From Dastarcus helophoroides (lineage: Eukaryota > Arthropoda > Insecta > Coleoptera > Bothrideridae): a stretch of DNA of 64,000 nt. Shown here one piece after another: positions 54,926 through 64,000 of this stretch. The stretch covers positions 2,948,326 through 3,012,325 of the forward strand of contig CM053328.1 in NCBI GenBank assembly GCA_028583605.1, written 5' to 3'. How positions within the stretch are numbered: position 1 is the stretch's first letter; the number at the start of each line of letters is the position of its first letter. The translations under genes were made by a program, and so were the position numbers. The notes under the pieces were generated by a model. It was not told the origin of the DNA and did not search any database. It was given only the letters and a program-made list of their open reading frames with translations.

Positions 54926-56470
54926 GGAGGGAGGGTGAAAAAATGGAGGGGCACCTTGAAAATACATATAAAAGAGAAATTGGGGGGGGGGGTAAAATAG
55001 GGGGGCACCATGAAAAAACATAAAAAAGAGAATTGATGGGATACAAAATGGGGGGCATCATGAAAAATAATATAAACATGAAAAATGAGGTGGTGAAAAA
55101 TTGGGGGGGGGGGGGCAAATGAAAACATGAAGAAAAAAATTAGAAGGGGGAGTGAAAAAAATGGGGACACATTAAAAATACATAAAAAATAGAAATTGGG
55201 GGGATAAAAAATTGGGGGGCACTATGAAAATATATTTAAAAAATTGCGTGGTGGGGGGGGAATAAAATATGAAGAAGAGAAATTGGAGGGGGGTGAAAAA
55301 TGGAGGGACACCATGAAAAATATATAAAAAAAAGAGAAATTGGGGAGGGGGGATAAAAAATGGGGGGCGTCATGAAAAAACATAAAAAATGAAAAAATTG
55401 GTGGGATACAAAAATGGAGGGCACCATGAAAAAACATATAAAAGAGAAATTGGGGGGGCGATACAAAAATGGGGGGGACCATGAAAATATATTAAAAAAA
55501 ATGGGGGGTACATGAAATTTGAAGAAAAAATTGGGGGGGGGGTGAAAAAATGGGGAGGCATCATGAAAATGCATAAAAAAATGGGGGGCACCACAAAAAT
55601 ATATTAAAAATGGGGGTGACAAAATTATGGGGGTGGGAGGGAGTAAAAATATGAAAAAGAAAAATTGGAGGGAGGGTAAAAAAATGGAGGGGCACCCTGA
55701 AAATACATATAAAAGAGAATTGGGGGGGAGGTAAAATGGGGGGCACCATGAAAAAACATAAAAAAGAGAAATTGGTGGGATACAAAATGGGGAGCATCAT
55801 GAAAATATATAAAACATGAAAAATGAGGTGGTGAAAAATTGGGGGGGGGGCAAATGAAACATGAAGAAAAAAAATTAGAAGGGGGAGTGAAAAAATGGGG
55901 ACACATTGAAAATACATAAAAAATAGAAATTGGGGGGATAAAAAATTGGGGGGCACCATGAAAATATATTTAAAAAAATGCGTGGTGGGGGGAAATAAAA
56001 ATATGAAGAAGAGAAATGGAGGGGGGATGAAAAATGGAGGGACACCATGAAAATACATAAAAAACAGAAATTGGGGAGGGGGGATAAAAATGGGGGGCTT
56101 CATGAAAAAACATAAAAATGAAAAATTGGTGGGATACATAATGGAGGGCACCATGAAAATATATAAGACAAGAAAAATGGGGAGGTGAAATAATTGAGGG
56201 GGGCAAATGAAAATATGAAGAAGAAAAGTTGGGGGTAGTGAAAAAATGGGGGACACAATAAAAATACATAAAAAGAGAAATTGGGGGGAGATAAAAAAGG
56301 GGGGCACCATGAAAAGTACATATAAATAGAAATTGGGGGGATAAAAATGGGGGCACCATGAAAATATATAAAAAAAGAAAAAGAAGAGGGTATAAAAACT
56401 GGGGGGAGCAAAATGAAAATATATAAAAAGAAAATTTGGTAGGTATATGGGGGGGGGGGGGCAGGGGATG
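54926..56470. repeat. G-rich minisatellite array with 735-bp higher-order repeat
   Basis: The block 54926-55430 is repeated at about 55660-56165 with the same order of variants (for example TGGAGGGGCACC, GATGGGATACAAAATGGGG-like, GTGGTGAAAAATTGGGG, GGGACACATT, GCGTGGTGGGGGG). A third, partial copy ends at 54167, beyond the inverted-repeat arm. A G-run of about 12 bases closes the array near 56461. Confidence 0.88.
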
Positions 56471-57297
56471 TCAGTCGTCGACCTCAATTTTTTGTACTTT
56501 TCCTCAACTGAGAGAAACCGCTGAAAGTTTGGAAAAAAGATTATTTTTTGAAATATCTTGAAATTTGTTATATCGTAGTTTTAAGTTTTCACTTCTGTCC
56601 CCATGATTTCCCAATTTTTTTTTAACTTGCATACTTTTCAATTTTTTTTTAAATCTCGAGATTTTTCTTTAAATATTAACTATTTTTGAAAAATTAAATT
56701 TCTTAATTTTTCGAAAAATCCTAATTTAATTTTCCCCATTTTTTTAAAATTTCAAAATTCTTAAAAATGTCAACTTTTTGAAAATTTTCACTTTGTTTTG
56801 GAAATCTACACTTTTTGGAAATTTTAACTTTATTATAAAAATTTCGTTTCCTTTTTTTGAAAACTTTGACTTCAAAGTTTAAACTTTTTTAAAAATATGC
56901 CTTTTTAAAAATTTTGACTATTAAAAATTTCGACTTTTTTTTTGAAAATTTCGACTACTATTAAAAATTTCAATTTTTTTAAATATTTGGATTTTCTTGA
57001 AAATATTGCCCATTTTCAATCTTTTTAAAAATTCCGCTTTTTTTCATGATTTCATCATTTTTCAAAATTTCGACCTTTCTTTGCAAACCATTGATTTTTT
57101 CAGAGAAAATTCGATTTTCTTTGAAATTTCGACTTGTTTTAATTTACTGACTATTTAGCAAAATTCCGAATTTTTCGGTAAATTTCGCAATTTTTGGTCA
57201 ATTTTGGATTTTTTCCAAACATTTTTATTTTCAACATGTTGGCAAATTTTCGATTTTTAATGAAAATTTTGAATCAAAAACTTTGACTTTAAAAAAA
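56471..57297. other. AT-rich low-complexity spacer
   Basis: Degenerate TTTTGAAAATTTCGAC words in pyrimidine-rich orientation; no gene seen. Confidence 0.45.
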
Positions 57298-58050
57298 ATA
57301 TTCAACCTCTTTTGAAAATTATAACTATTCAAAATTTCGATTTTTGTTTGAAAATTTTGACTTTTCTGATAATACTGGGTTTTCTTCAATATTTACACTT
57401 TTTAAACATTCGAAAATTTGACTGAAAATTTCTCAATTTGTTTCTTAAATGCAGACAACTTTCCAGAATGTTGAGTACTTTCGAACTTTCCTAAAAATTT
57501 CCTTGTTTTTGCAAATTTTGAAATACATATTTTTTGAAAACTTCCACATTTTTGCAAAATTTCAATCCTTATTTTTTTTTTAAATATCGACCTTTGTCCA
57601 AAATTTTGAAATTTTTTGAAAATATCGAACTTTTATCATCGAAATTTCGACTTTTGTCTCGAAGTTTTGGATTTTTTCAAAAGATCGACCTTTTTTCAAA
57701 ATTTCGACTTATTTTGATAATTCCAACCTTTTTTTTCAAAATCTTAACTTTTCTCGAATCTTCCAATTTTGAAAATTCGAAGTTTTCTGAAAATTTCGAA
57801 CTCTTTTCATCAACATTTAGACTTAGACTCGAAGTTTTAATTTTTCGACTTTTTACAAAATTTTACCGTTTTCCAGAATTCTGACTTTTTCTTAAAACTT
57901 CGAATTTTGTAAATTTGAAGTTTTTTGCAAATTTCGACCTTTTACCATCAACATTTCAAGTTTTGTTTCAAAGATTTGACTTCTTTCAAAATTTTGACTT
58001 TTTTATTGAATCTTCGAACATTTTCAAATTCGAAGATATTTGAAACTGTC
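57298..58050. repeat. Inverted repeat arm 2, family H
   Basis: Reverse-complement partner of 54168-54925, from AATATTCAACC (left) to TATTTGAAACTG (right). The separation between arms is about 2.37 kb. Indels are few, mainly in T-runs. Confidence 0.9.
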
Positions 58051-58898
58051 GACCTTTTGCCATCAAAATTTATACTTTATCTCAAAATTTTGATTTTTTC
58101 AAAATTTGGACTTTTTTTTTAAATTTTGCCTTTTTTTCAAAATTTCAACCTTTTCTCAAAATGTTGAAAATTTTTCGAATTTTATAAATTCGAAGTTTTC
58201 CAAAAAATCGAACTTTTATTATCAAAATTTCAATCTGAATCCAAAATTTTTACTTCGTTTTAAAAATGTCAATCTTTTTTTCAAATTCTTAACTTTTCTC
58301 GAATCTTAGAATTATAGAAATTCTAAGGTTTTCTCAAAAATTTCGACTAATTTCAATTTTTAAAATCTTGATTTTTATCGAATCTTCGAATTTTGTAAAT
58401 TCGAAGTTTTCTGATAATTTCGAACTTTTATCATCAAAAATTTCGATTTTACCTAAAAGTTTTTGAAGTTTCTCCGAATTGTAGATCCTTTTTTTAAAAT
58501 TTCGACTATTTTTTTGAAAATTTTAACTTTTTGTCAAATTTCAAACTTTCTATCGTTTTTCTCGAATCTTCGGATTTTATAAATTCGAAGTTTCCAAAAA
58601 TTTCGAACTTTTATCATCAAAATTTCGATTTTGCCTAAGAATTTTGATTTTTTCCAAATTTAGATCTTTTTTTTTAAATTTCAACTATTTTTTTGAAAAT
58701 TTTAACTTTTTTCAAAATTCTGACTCGAAACTTAGAATTTCGGAATTACAAAGTTTTCCCAAATCTCAAACTTTTATCGTCAAAATTTCCACACTTTTTC
58801 AAAATTTCGACTATCCCAAATCTTCAAATTTTTGAAATTCGCTTTTTGGAAATTTCGATTCTTTTTGAACAATCTAACTTTCTAGATTGTGAATTTAA
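58051..58898. repeat. Array family H continued, pyrimidine-rich orientation
   Basis: Further degenerate units with CTCGAATCTT, AATTCGAAGTTTTC and TTTATCATCAAAATTTCGA blocks. Short frames (58106-58309, 58644-58835, 58693-58929) are repeat translations. Confidence 0.65.
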
Positions 58899-58966
58899 AA
58901 GAGCAACCTCTGTTGTTGTGTTTTTTTAGTCTTTCTTGGTTTCAGGGGGGAAGATTTGTATTTCAA
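58899..58966 (+). mobile_element. Foldback-MITE fragment
   Basis: AGAGCAACC, TGTTGTTGTG, TTTCTTGGTTTCAGGGG and GAAGATTTGTATTTCAAT in order; only the inner part of the forward arm remains. Confidence 0.6.
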
Positions 58967-58969
58967 TGT

Positions 58970-60430
58970 AAAAGTGGTATTTTAAAATGAAGTATTTGTC
59001 AAGTTTAAACTGAAAAGTTTCAAAAAAATGTCAAATTTAGAATAATTTTCGAGTTTAAAATCTAAACATGGAATTTTCAGAAAAATCACAAATTTTGAGT
59101 AAAAAAAAGTTACTGAAAAAAAATCTGATTTTTGAAATATTTCGATAAAAAGAAGCTTGGGGAAAAGCCCCTTTTTTTTTAAAAAAAGGCAAGTTTTAAA
59201 ATAAAATTTCGAAAAAAATGGTATTTTAAAATTAAGTATTTGTCAAGTTCAAATTGAAAAGTTTCAAAAAAATTTAAAATTTAGAATAATTTTCGAGTTT
59301 AAAATCTAAACATGGAATTTTCAGAAACAACACAAATTTTGAGTAAAACTCTAAGTTACTGAAAAAAAATGTGATTTTTGAAATATTTCGATAAAAAGAA
59401 GCTTGGGGAAAAGCCCCTTTTTTTTTAAAAAAAAGGCAAGTTTTAAAATAAAATTTCGAAAAAAATGGTATTTTAAAATTAAGTATTTGTTAGTTTAAAT
59501 TGAAAAGTTTCAAAAAAATTTAAAATTTAGAATAATTTTCGAGTTTAAAATCTAAACATGGAATTTTCAGAAAAAACACAAATTTTGAGTAAAACAAAGT
59601 TACTGAAAAAAAATCTGATTTTTGAAATATTTCGATAAAAAGAAGCTTGGGGAAAAGTCCATTTTTTTAAAAAAAAAGGCGTTTTAAAATAAATTTCGAA
59701 AAAAAATGGTATTTTAAAATGAAGTACTTGTCAAGTTCAAATTGAAAAGTTTCAAAAAAATTTAAAATTTAGAATAATTTTCGAGTTTAAAATCTAAACA
59801 TGGAATTTTCAGAAAAAACACAAATTTTGAGTAAAACTTTAAAGTTACTGAAAAAAAAAATTGATTTTTGAAATAATATTTCGATAAAAGGAAACTTGGG
59901 AAAAGTCCATTTTTTTAAAAAAAAAGGCAAGTTTTAAAATAAAATTTCGAAAAAAATGGTATTTTAAAATTAAGTATTTGTCAAGTTGAAATTGAAAAGT
60001 TTCAAAAAAATGTCAAATTTAGAATAATTTTCGAGTTTAAAATTTAAACATGGAATTTTCAGAAAAAAACACAAATTTTGAGTAAAACTTTAAACTTAAT
60101 GAAAAAAAATTTGATTTTTGAAATAATATTTCGATAAAAGGAAGCTTGGGAAAGTCCCTTTTTTTTTAAAAAAAGGCAAGTTTTAAAATAAAATTTCGAA
60201 AAAAATGGTATTTTAAAATTAAGTATTTGTCAAATTTAGAATAATTTTCGAGTTTAAAATCTAAACATGGAATTTTCAGAAAAAACACAAATTTTGAGTA
60301 AAACTTTAAAGTTACTGAAAAAAAATCTGATTTTTGATGTAATATTTCGATAAAAGGAAGCTTGGGGAAAAGTCCATTTTTTTAAAAAAAAAGGCAAGTT
60401 TTAAAATAAAATTTCGAAAAAAATGGAAAA
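58970..60430. repeat. 247-bp satellite array, six copies
   Basis: The marker GAAGCTTGGGGAAAAG or variants starts at 59152, 59398, 59642, 59891, 60141 and 60357, giving spacings 246, 244, 249, 250 and 216. The short last interval is due to a roughly 30-base deletion after AAGTATTTGTCAA. Each unit also has GAATAATTTTCGAGTTTAAA, ATGGAATTTTCAGAAA and ATATTTCGATAAAA. The block GCCCCTTTTTT next to GGGGAAAAG is partly self-complementary. Confidence 0.94.
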
Positions 60431-60472
60431 ATTATAAGTCCCAAATTCTCCAATTAAAATTTGTTTGGAGGA

Positions 60473-60628
60473 GGTCCTTGGTTATCTTCAAAAATTGAAA
60501 AACAGAACTTGTCCCCTGAAACCAAGAAAGATTAAAAACACAACAAAGTTGCTCTAACCGCGTTTCGACAGCCAAGCTGTCATCTTTAGAGAGATACACA
60601 GTATCTCTCCGAAGATGACAGCTTGGCA
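60473..60628. mobile_element. Foldback-MITE, reversed arm plus truncated centre
   Basis: Reversed arm from GGTCCTTGGTTATCTTC, a minus-strand centre with CTAAAGA in place of CTGAAGA, a GATACACAGTATC joint, and the start of a plus-strand centre cut off after CAGCTTGGC. Confidence 0.7.
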
Positions 60629-61899
60629 TTGGCAATTTGTATAAAAAAAATCCAGTTTAATTATTTTAAATTTAAATTTAGAAGCATAAGGTCCAAGTTG
60701 CCAAAAAAGTCGAAATTGATTTAAAAAAAATCGAACCTTAACGTATTTCGACATTAAAGTTGAGAAAAAATTGATAAACTTGCAGCAGAAAAACTTACAA
60801 TTTGTAAGGGGCAAATTTGGGAAATTATGGGAATTTCAAGAATTAGAAAATTAGAATTTTTGGATCAAGCGGTTTTAGAAAAAGTTAAACTTTGAGAAGA
60901 AATAGAAAGAAAAATAGATGAATTATAACAAAATTCTAACATTCGAGAAGAAAGTCGGATTTTTCAATAGAATGTCAGTTTTTGAGAAAAAAAATCTTCA
61001 AAAGAAGCGAAATTGTAAAAGAAATTTAGAAAGTAAATTAAAATTAGGAAAAAATGGACATTAAAAAAATGAAAAATTGGTAAGTTATATGTTCAATATG
61101 TACCAGTATTGGAAAAATTCGTATCGTTTCGCAGTGCATCGCGAATTGGAGCAGCTATCTTTCTCGCGGGGACGATCGTTGGAGCCTAGATGGCAACGGC
61201 AGGTTAAAGTAGAAGGTTCTTTTGACTGAATAAAATTATCAGCTAAAACTATCGATACTATCGATAGTTTTGTAAATATCTATCAATAACCGATCTATAC
61301 CGAATACTATGTCACGCAGACCAAGGCGCAGGATCTGCTAGTCTACTTAATAAAACTCTAATCACTGACTGGCAGACAGGGTCTAGAAGCATGAAATCTT
61401 GCACATAAATTTCTTATATAACGTAGGTGAGCACCAAGAAAATTTTTTTTTAATTCTCCACCCCCGAGGGTGTTACATAGGGGATGAAAATTTGTCATTA
61501 TTGAATTGAGAAATGTGAAAATTGGTGATCAATTAACGACGCGTCTTGAAAATTCGTCCTAGATTCATTTTTTCACAAATTAATTTATTCCGCTTTAATG
61601 AGGATTTTGATCATATTATCCCGGACAATGATTAGGTACTGCAAGAGCTAATTAATTAATAAAATGTATTATCCCTATCGAGAAGAAAATTTCTTTTAAC
61701 AAATAAAATTGATTAAGACTTGAAAGCAATATTTCTGCAGCATCTAAGAGAATAGACGATCCGAAGCTTAACAAAGAGCGATATTGTAATTTTATTAAAG
61801 AAGTAGTGAGAACGTATCGAGTCCAAATTAGAGCGAATTATACAAAAGGTATTCAATAAGATGTACATTTAGTGACCTTATTAACATTTCCTGCTAAAA
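60629..61899. other. AT-rich spacer, then mixed sequence
   Basis: 60629-61080 is degenerate low-complexity sequence. 61080-61900 is more balanced and contains the hairpin at 61245-61271 and CCACCCCCGAGGGTGTTAC at about 61459. No gene was recognised. Confidence 0.4.
61245..61271. other. Perfect 12-bp inverted repeat with ATCGAT
   Basis: AAAACTATCGAT (61245-61256), spacer ACT, and ATCGATAGTTTT (61260-61271). This is a perfect dyad. TATCGATA-type words are bound by DREF-like factors in insects, but the context here is unknown. Confidence 0.6.
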
Positions 61900-62220
61900 T
61901 CAGTCACAAAAACATACCCAAATAATAACTTCATTTGCAATAACTGTAAGCCATTTAGATATGACGTACTGAAATATGTCACGTCGAGCTTCCCGTTCAA
62001 TAGCCACATGTGAAATTAATTTGTGTGTCAGCTCGACAAAATCACTTTTATGTTTTCCATCAGCGACGATGCAGATCACAATGCAAGAGTTTAAACGTGA
62101 ATTTGATATATAATACTTGTAATACGGGAATGAAAAGCACCAGATAATAGTACAGAAGCACTTTAGTAGGAACGACCAATTAAACTTAATTAATTTTTCA
62201 TGTACATGTGGACGCGTCAA
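61900..62220 (-). CDS. Hypothetical ORF, 106 codons, doubtful
   Basis: Lies in non-repetitive sequence and has mixed residues, including a hydrophobic stretch near residues 18-33 (FLLKCFCTIIWCFSFP) and a polar central part (HKSDFVELTHKL). I do not recognise the family. An additional minus-strand open stretch of about 48 codons lies just upstream (about 62407-62262) in another frame, which could be a separate exon. An overlapping plus-strand frame (62200-62487) is equally open. With no splice or homology evidence this remains a weak candidate. Confidence 0.2.
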   Translation of the reverse strand: MTRPHVHEKLIKFNWSFLLKCFCTIIWCFSFPYYKYYISNSRLNSCIVICIVADGKHKSDFVELTHKLISHVAIEREARRDIFQYVISKWLTVIANEVIIWVCFCD

Positions 62221-62488
62221 ATACAGATTTCAGCGTTCGAGAGAATGAAAAAAGATCACTTTGAATGGGCGACAAATCGTTTTACAATTTCAATCGCTCG
62301 TCCAGCGTATTGTGCAGAGAATGTCCTGTCCAGAATGAAGTCTTCAGTAACGATTATTGGACGTTCGTTACTATGCGTTAAACCGGGTGCTTTGATCAGT
62401 GTCATTTACAAAATAATTGTGCTAGTTCTCAACATCAGCTTCGCTAGCCTTATCAACTTTTTAAATATATCAAAGCATTGCTGTTAGA

Positions 62489-62900
62489 CAGTGTTTCTCA
62501 AACTTTTGACATCTGTGTACCCTTTCCATAATTTTTCGTGAAGCTGTGTCCCCCTTGTTAGAATTGCATCTTAATCCTAATCAATATATAAATGAGGAAG
62601 GATATTTGTCTGCTGCAATAAATTTGAACAAAATATCATTCAATTTCAATTTTTGTGACGTTGAGTACCCCTCGTTAATAAATGAGGGAGTGTGTTCGTC
62701 TGCCTGTTGGACTGCTGAACGTATCAACGAATTTAAACAAAACATCATTCTGCAACCTGCACGAACTCTCTAAAGCCGTGAAAGCTGATTAAAATTTGTT
62801 GTTGTTAGTGTTTGAGTCAACTGAAGCCGTCCGGTGTAGCGTGCAACCCCACCACTTCCCGTATCCCTAGGGATATGCGTACACACTTTGGGAAACACTG
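62489..62900. mobile_element. hAT-like MITE, 412 bp
   Basis: Left end CAGTGTTTCTCAAA (62489-62502) and right end TTTGGGAAACACTG (62887-62900) form an inverted repeat with one mismatch. The CAGTGTTTCCCAAA type of end is common among hAT elements. The flanking 8-mers CTGTTAGA and CTATATGA agree at five of eight positions, consistent with an old, mutated 8-bp target duplication. The interior has two related blocks (around 62590 and 62680, each with AATGAGG and CAAAA-ATCATT). No transposase; the 75-codon frame at 62546-62773 is internal to it. Confidence 0.72.
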
Positions 62901-63877
62901 CTATATGAAATGAAATCACAAAGTATCTACTTCTTTATATTCTCAAAATAATTTTAAACAAGATAAAAAGGTTCAATGACTTCGTTCTATAGAATGTATC
63001 AAGTATTTTTCATATAAAATGCCATTATGTGCATTCATTATTTCAAATTAACTGGAAAAATCCGGAAAATTTGACAAAATTCACATTGTTCTTGAAATTT
63101 CTACTTTTTTCTCGAAATTTTAATTTTTTTCTAAAAATTTCGTCATTTTGGGGTTCCATGCTTTGAAAGGAAAAAATAAATCTTTCTAATTTCACTCACG
63201 TTTTCGTCCGCCCGTCTGTCTCAAAGAGATTTTCCTCCGAAATAATGTAACGTAGATTTTGAAATTTTGCACAGCGTTAGTTCTTGATGACTCGATGTTG
63301 TGAAAAAAGTCAAGATATAGGAAGATTTAATATTTTTGAACAAAGCTGAAACTTCGAAAATTTTAAAGTCGAAATGGCATTTTTCGAACAAATGTTCAAC
63401 TTACGAAAAAAAGTTCGAAGTTTCAAGTCGAAGTTTCAAGAAGGTCCAAATTTCAAAAAAAAAAGTTGGAATTTTTAAAAAACTGGGAATTTGGACTAGG
63501 AAATTTTAAAAAAAACTGCTTAGTAAAAATTTTAAAAAAGTTAAAACCTTGAAATATTCAAAAAATTAAAATTTTGAAACAGTTTAAATTTTGAAAAAGT
63601 TGAAATTTTGAAAAATAGACGAAATTTTCAAAGTTGAAATATGTTAAAATCGCGTAATTTTCAAAAAAATTCAACATTTTGAGAAAATGTCGCAAATTTT
63701 GAAAATAGGCAATAAAAGGTGCAATTTTGAAATAACTAGAATTTTTAAAATAGTCCAATCTTCAAAATATTTACATTTTCAAATAAATGAGAACTTCTAA
63801 AAAGTAGGAATTTCTAAAAAATATCAAAGCTTTCCAGAAAAATCGCAATATTTTAAAAAGGTCCAAATTTTCAAAAA
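62901..63877. other. Mixed then AT-rich low-complexity sequence
   Basis: From 63340 onward the sequence is degenerate GAAATTTTGAAAAA. The minus-strand frame at 63558-63758 follows it. No gene seen. Confidence 0.4.
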
Positions 63878-64000
63878 AAATTTGAGAAAAAAGAAGAAAA
63901 AGCGAAATAGAGATAGATATGGAAAGAGGGCGATAAATAAAGAGGGAGAGAGGGAGAGGAAGAGCGAGAGAGAGTGAGAAAGGGAGAAAGAGCAAAAAGA
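63878..64000 (+). repeat. Purine-rich GA tract at window end
   Basis: A run of GAGA, GGGAGAG and GAAAAA words with almost no pyrimidines on +, continuing past the window edge. It may be the start of a GA microsatellite. Confidence 0.8.

Noticed and set aside
53490..56470. G-quadruplex cluster in the G-rich array
   Set aside because: G-runs are long enough but mostly 20-40 bases apart, beyond usual loop lengths, so standard intramolecular quadruplexes are not supported; kept only as a remark on composition.
53425..56487. Long minus-strand frames, up to 308 codons, with Pro and Phe runs
   Set aside because: Reverse-strand translation of the G-rich array; stops and frames shift with each indel and no domain is visible.
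1..64000. CRISPR arrays, bacterial operons, rRNA genes or functional tRNA genes
   Set aside because: No short direct repeats with unique spacers, no ribosome-binding-site gene layout and no full tRNA cloverleaf were found; the tandem repeats are eukaryotic satellite types.

Overview
The window looks like intergenic, repeat-dominated DNA from an arthropod, most likely an insect. It is very AT-rich, its tandem arrays are long and degenerate, and I found no convincing host protein-coding gene. The only clear protein homology is the integrase end of a Ty3/gypsy-type LTR retrotransposon (20691-21809), cut at its left side by a 100-N assembly gap. Nearly all other open frames are by-products of low-complexity arrays (GAA tracts, C-rich and G-rich arrays, TCGAAATTTCGA satellite). 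The taxon cannot be fixed from this sequence alone.

Layout. 1-1075: a tandem array of about 305-340 bp units. 2020-2650: an inverted pair of short repeats, one holding a hammerhead-ribozyme fold. 4560-7510: a TCGAAATTTCGA satellite. 7905-8336 and 29658-30103: two copies of a dispersed repeat. 9230-14155: a dispersed repeat split by a 3452-bp hAT-like non-autonomous transposon (9433-12884) with a 16-bp terminal inverted repeat and a perfect 8-bp target duplication; an unsplit relative lies at 36580-38047. 16645-17250: a palindromic element carrying a textbook minimal hammerhead ribozyme. 18478-19390 and 39188-39943: two GAA tracts in related surroundings. 20590-22650: gap plus retrotransposon remnant. 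23535-26600: seven copies of a 438-bp satellite. 30690-32230: an 801-bp tandem duplication. 32860-36046: a large inverted-repeat structure. 39944-42490: a dimeric array with palindromic CCCCTAAGGGG blocks. 46700-49850 and 53470-56470: related C-rich and G-rich arrays in opposite orientation. 54168-54925 and 57298-58050: a 750-bp inverted repeat. 58970-60430: six copies of a 247-bp satellite. 62489-62900: a small hAT-like MITE.

The strongest novelty is a cluster of hammerhead-type RNA folds in mobile sequences: two with a complete canonical core (16926-16972 on +, 2095-2134 on -) and a dispersed foldback family of about 13 loci whose centre looks like a hammerhead with one extra base. In that family a stem base pair changes on both sides between copies, and in at least two loci private substitutions occur in both arms of the palindrome. 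Together these point to ribozyme-bearing, possibly Penelope-like, non-autonomous elements and to arm homogenisation or repeated hairpin-templated formation. All assignments come from reading the sequence by eye; no alignment, folding or database search was run.
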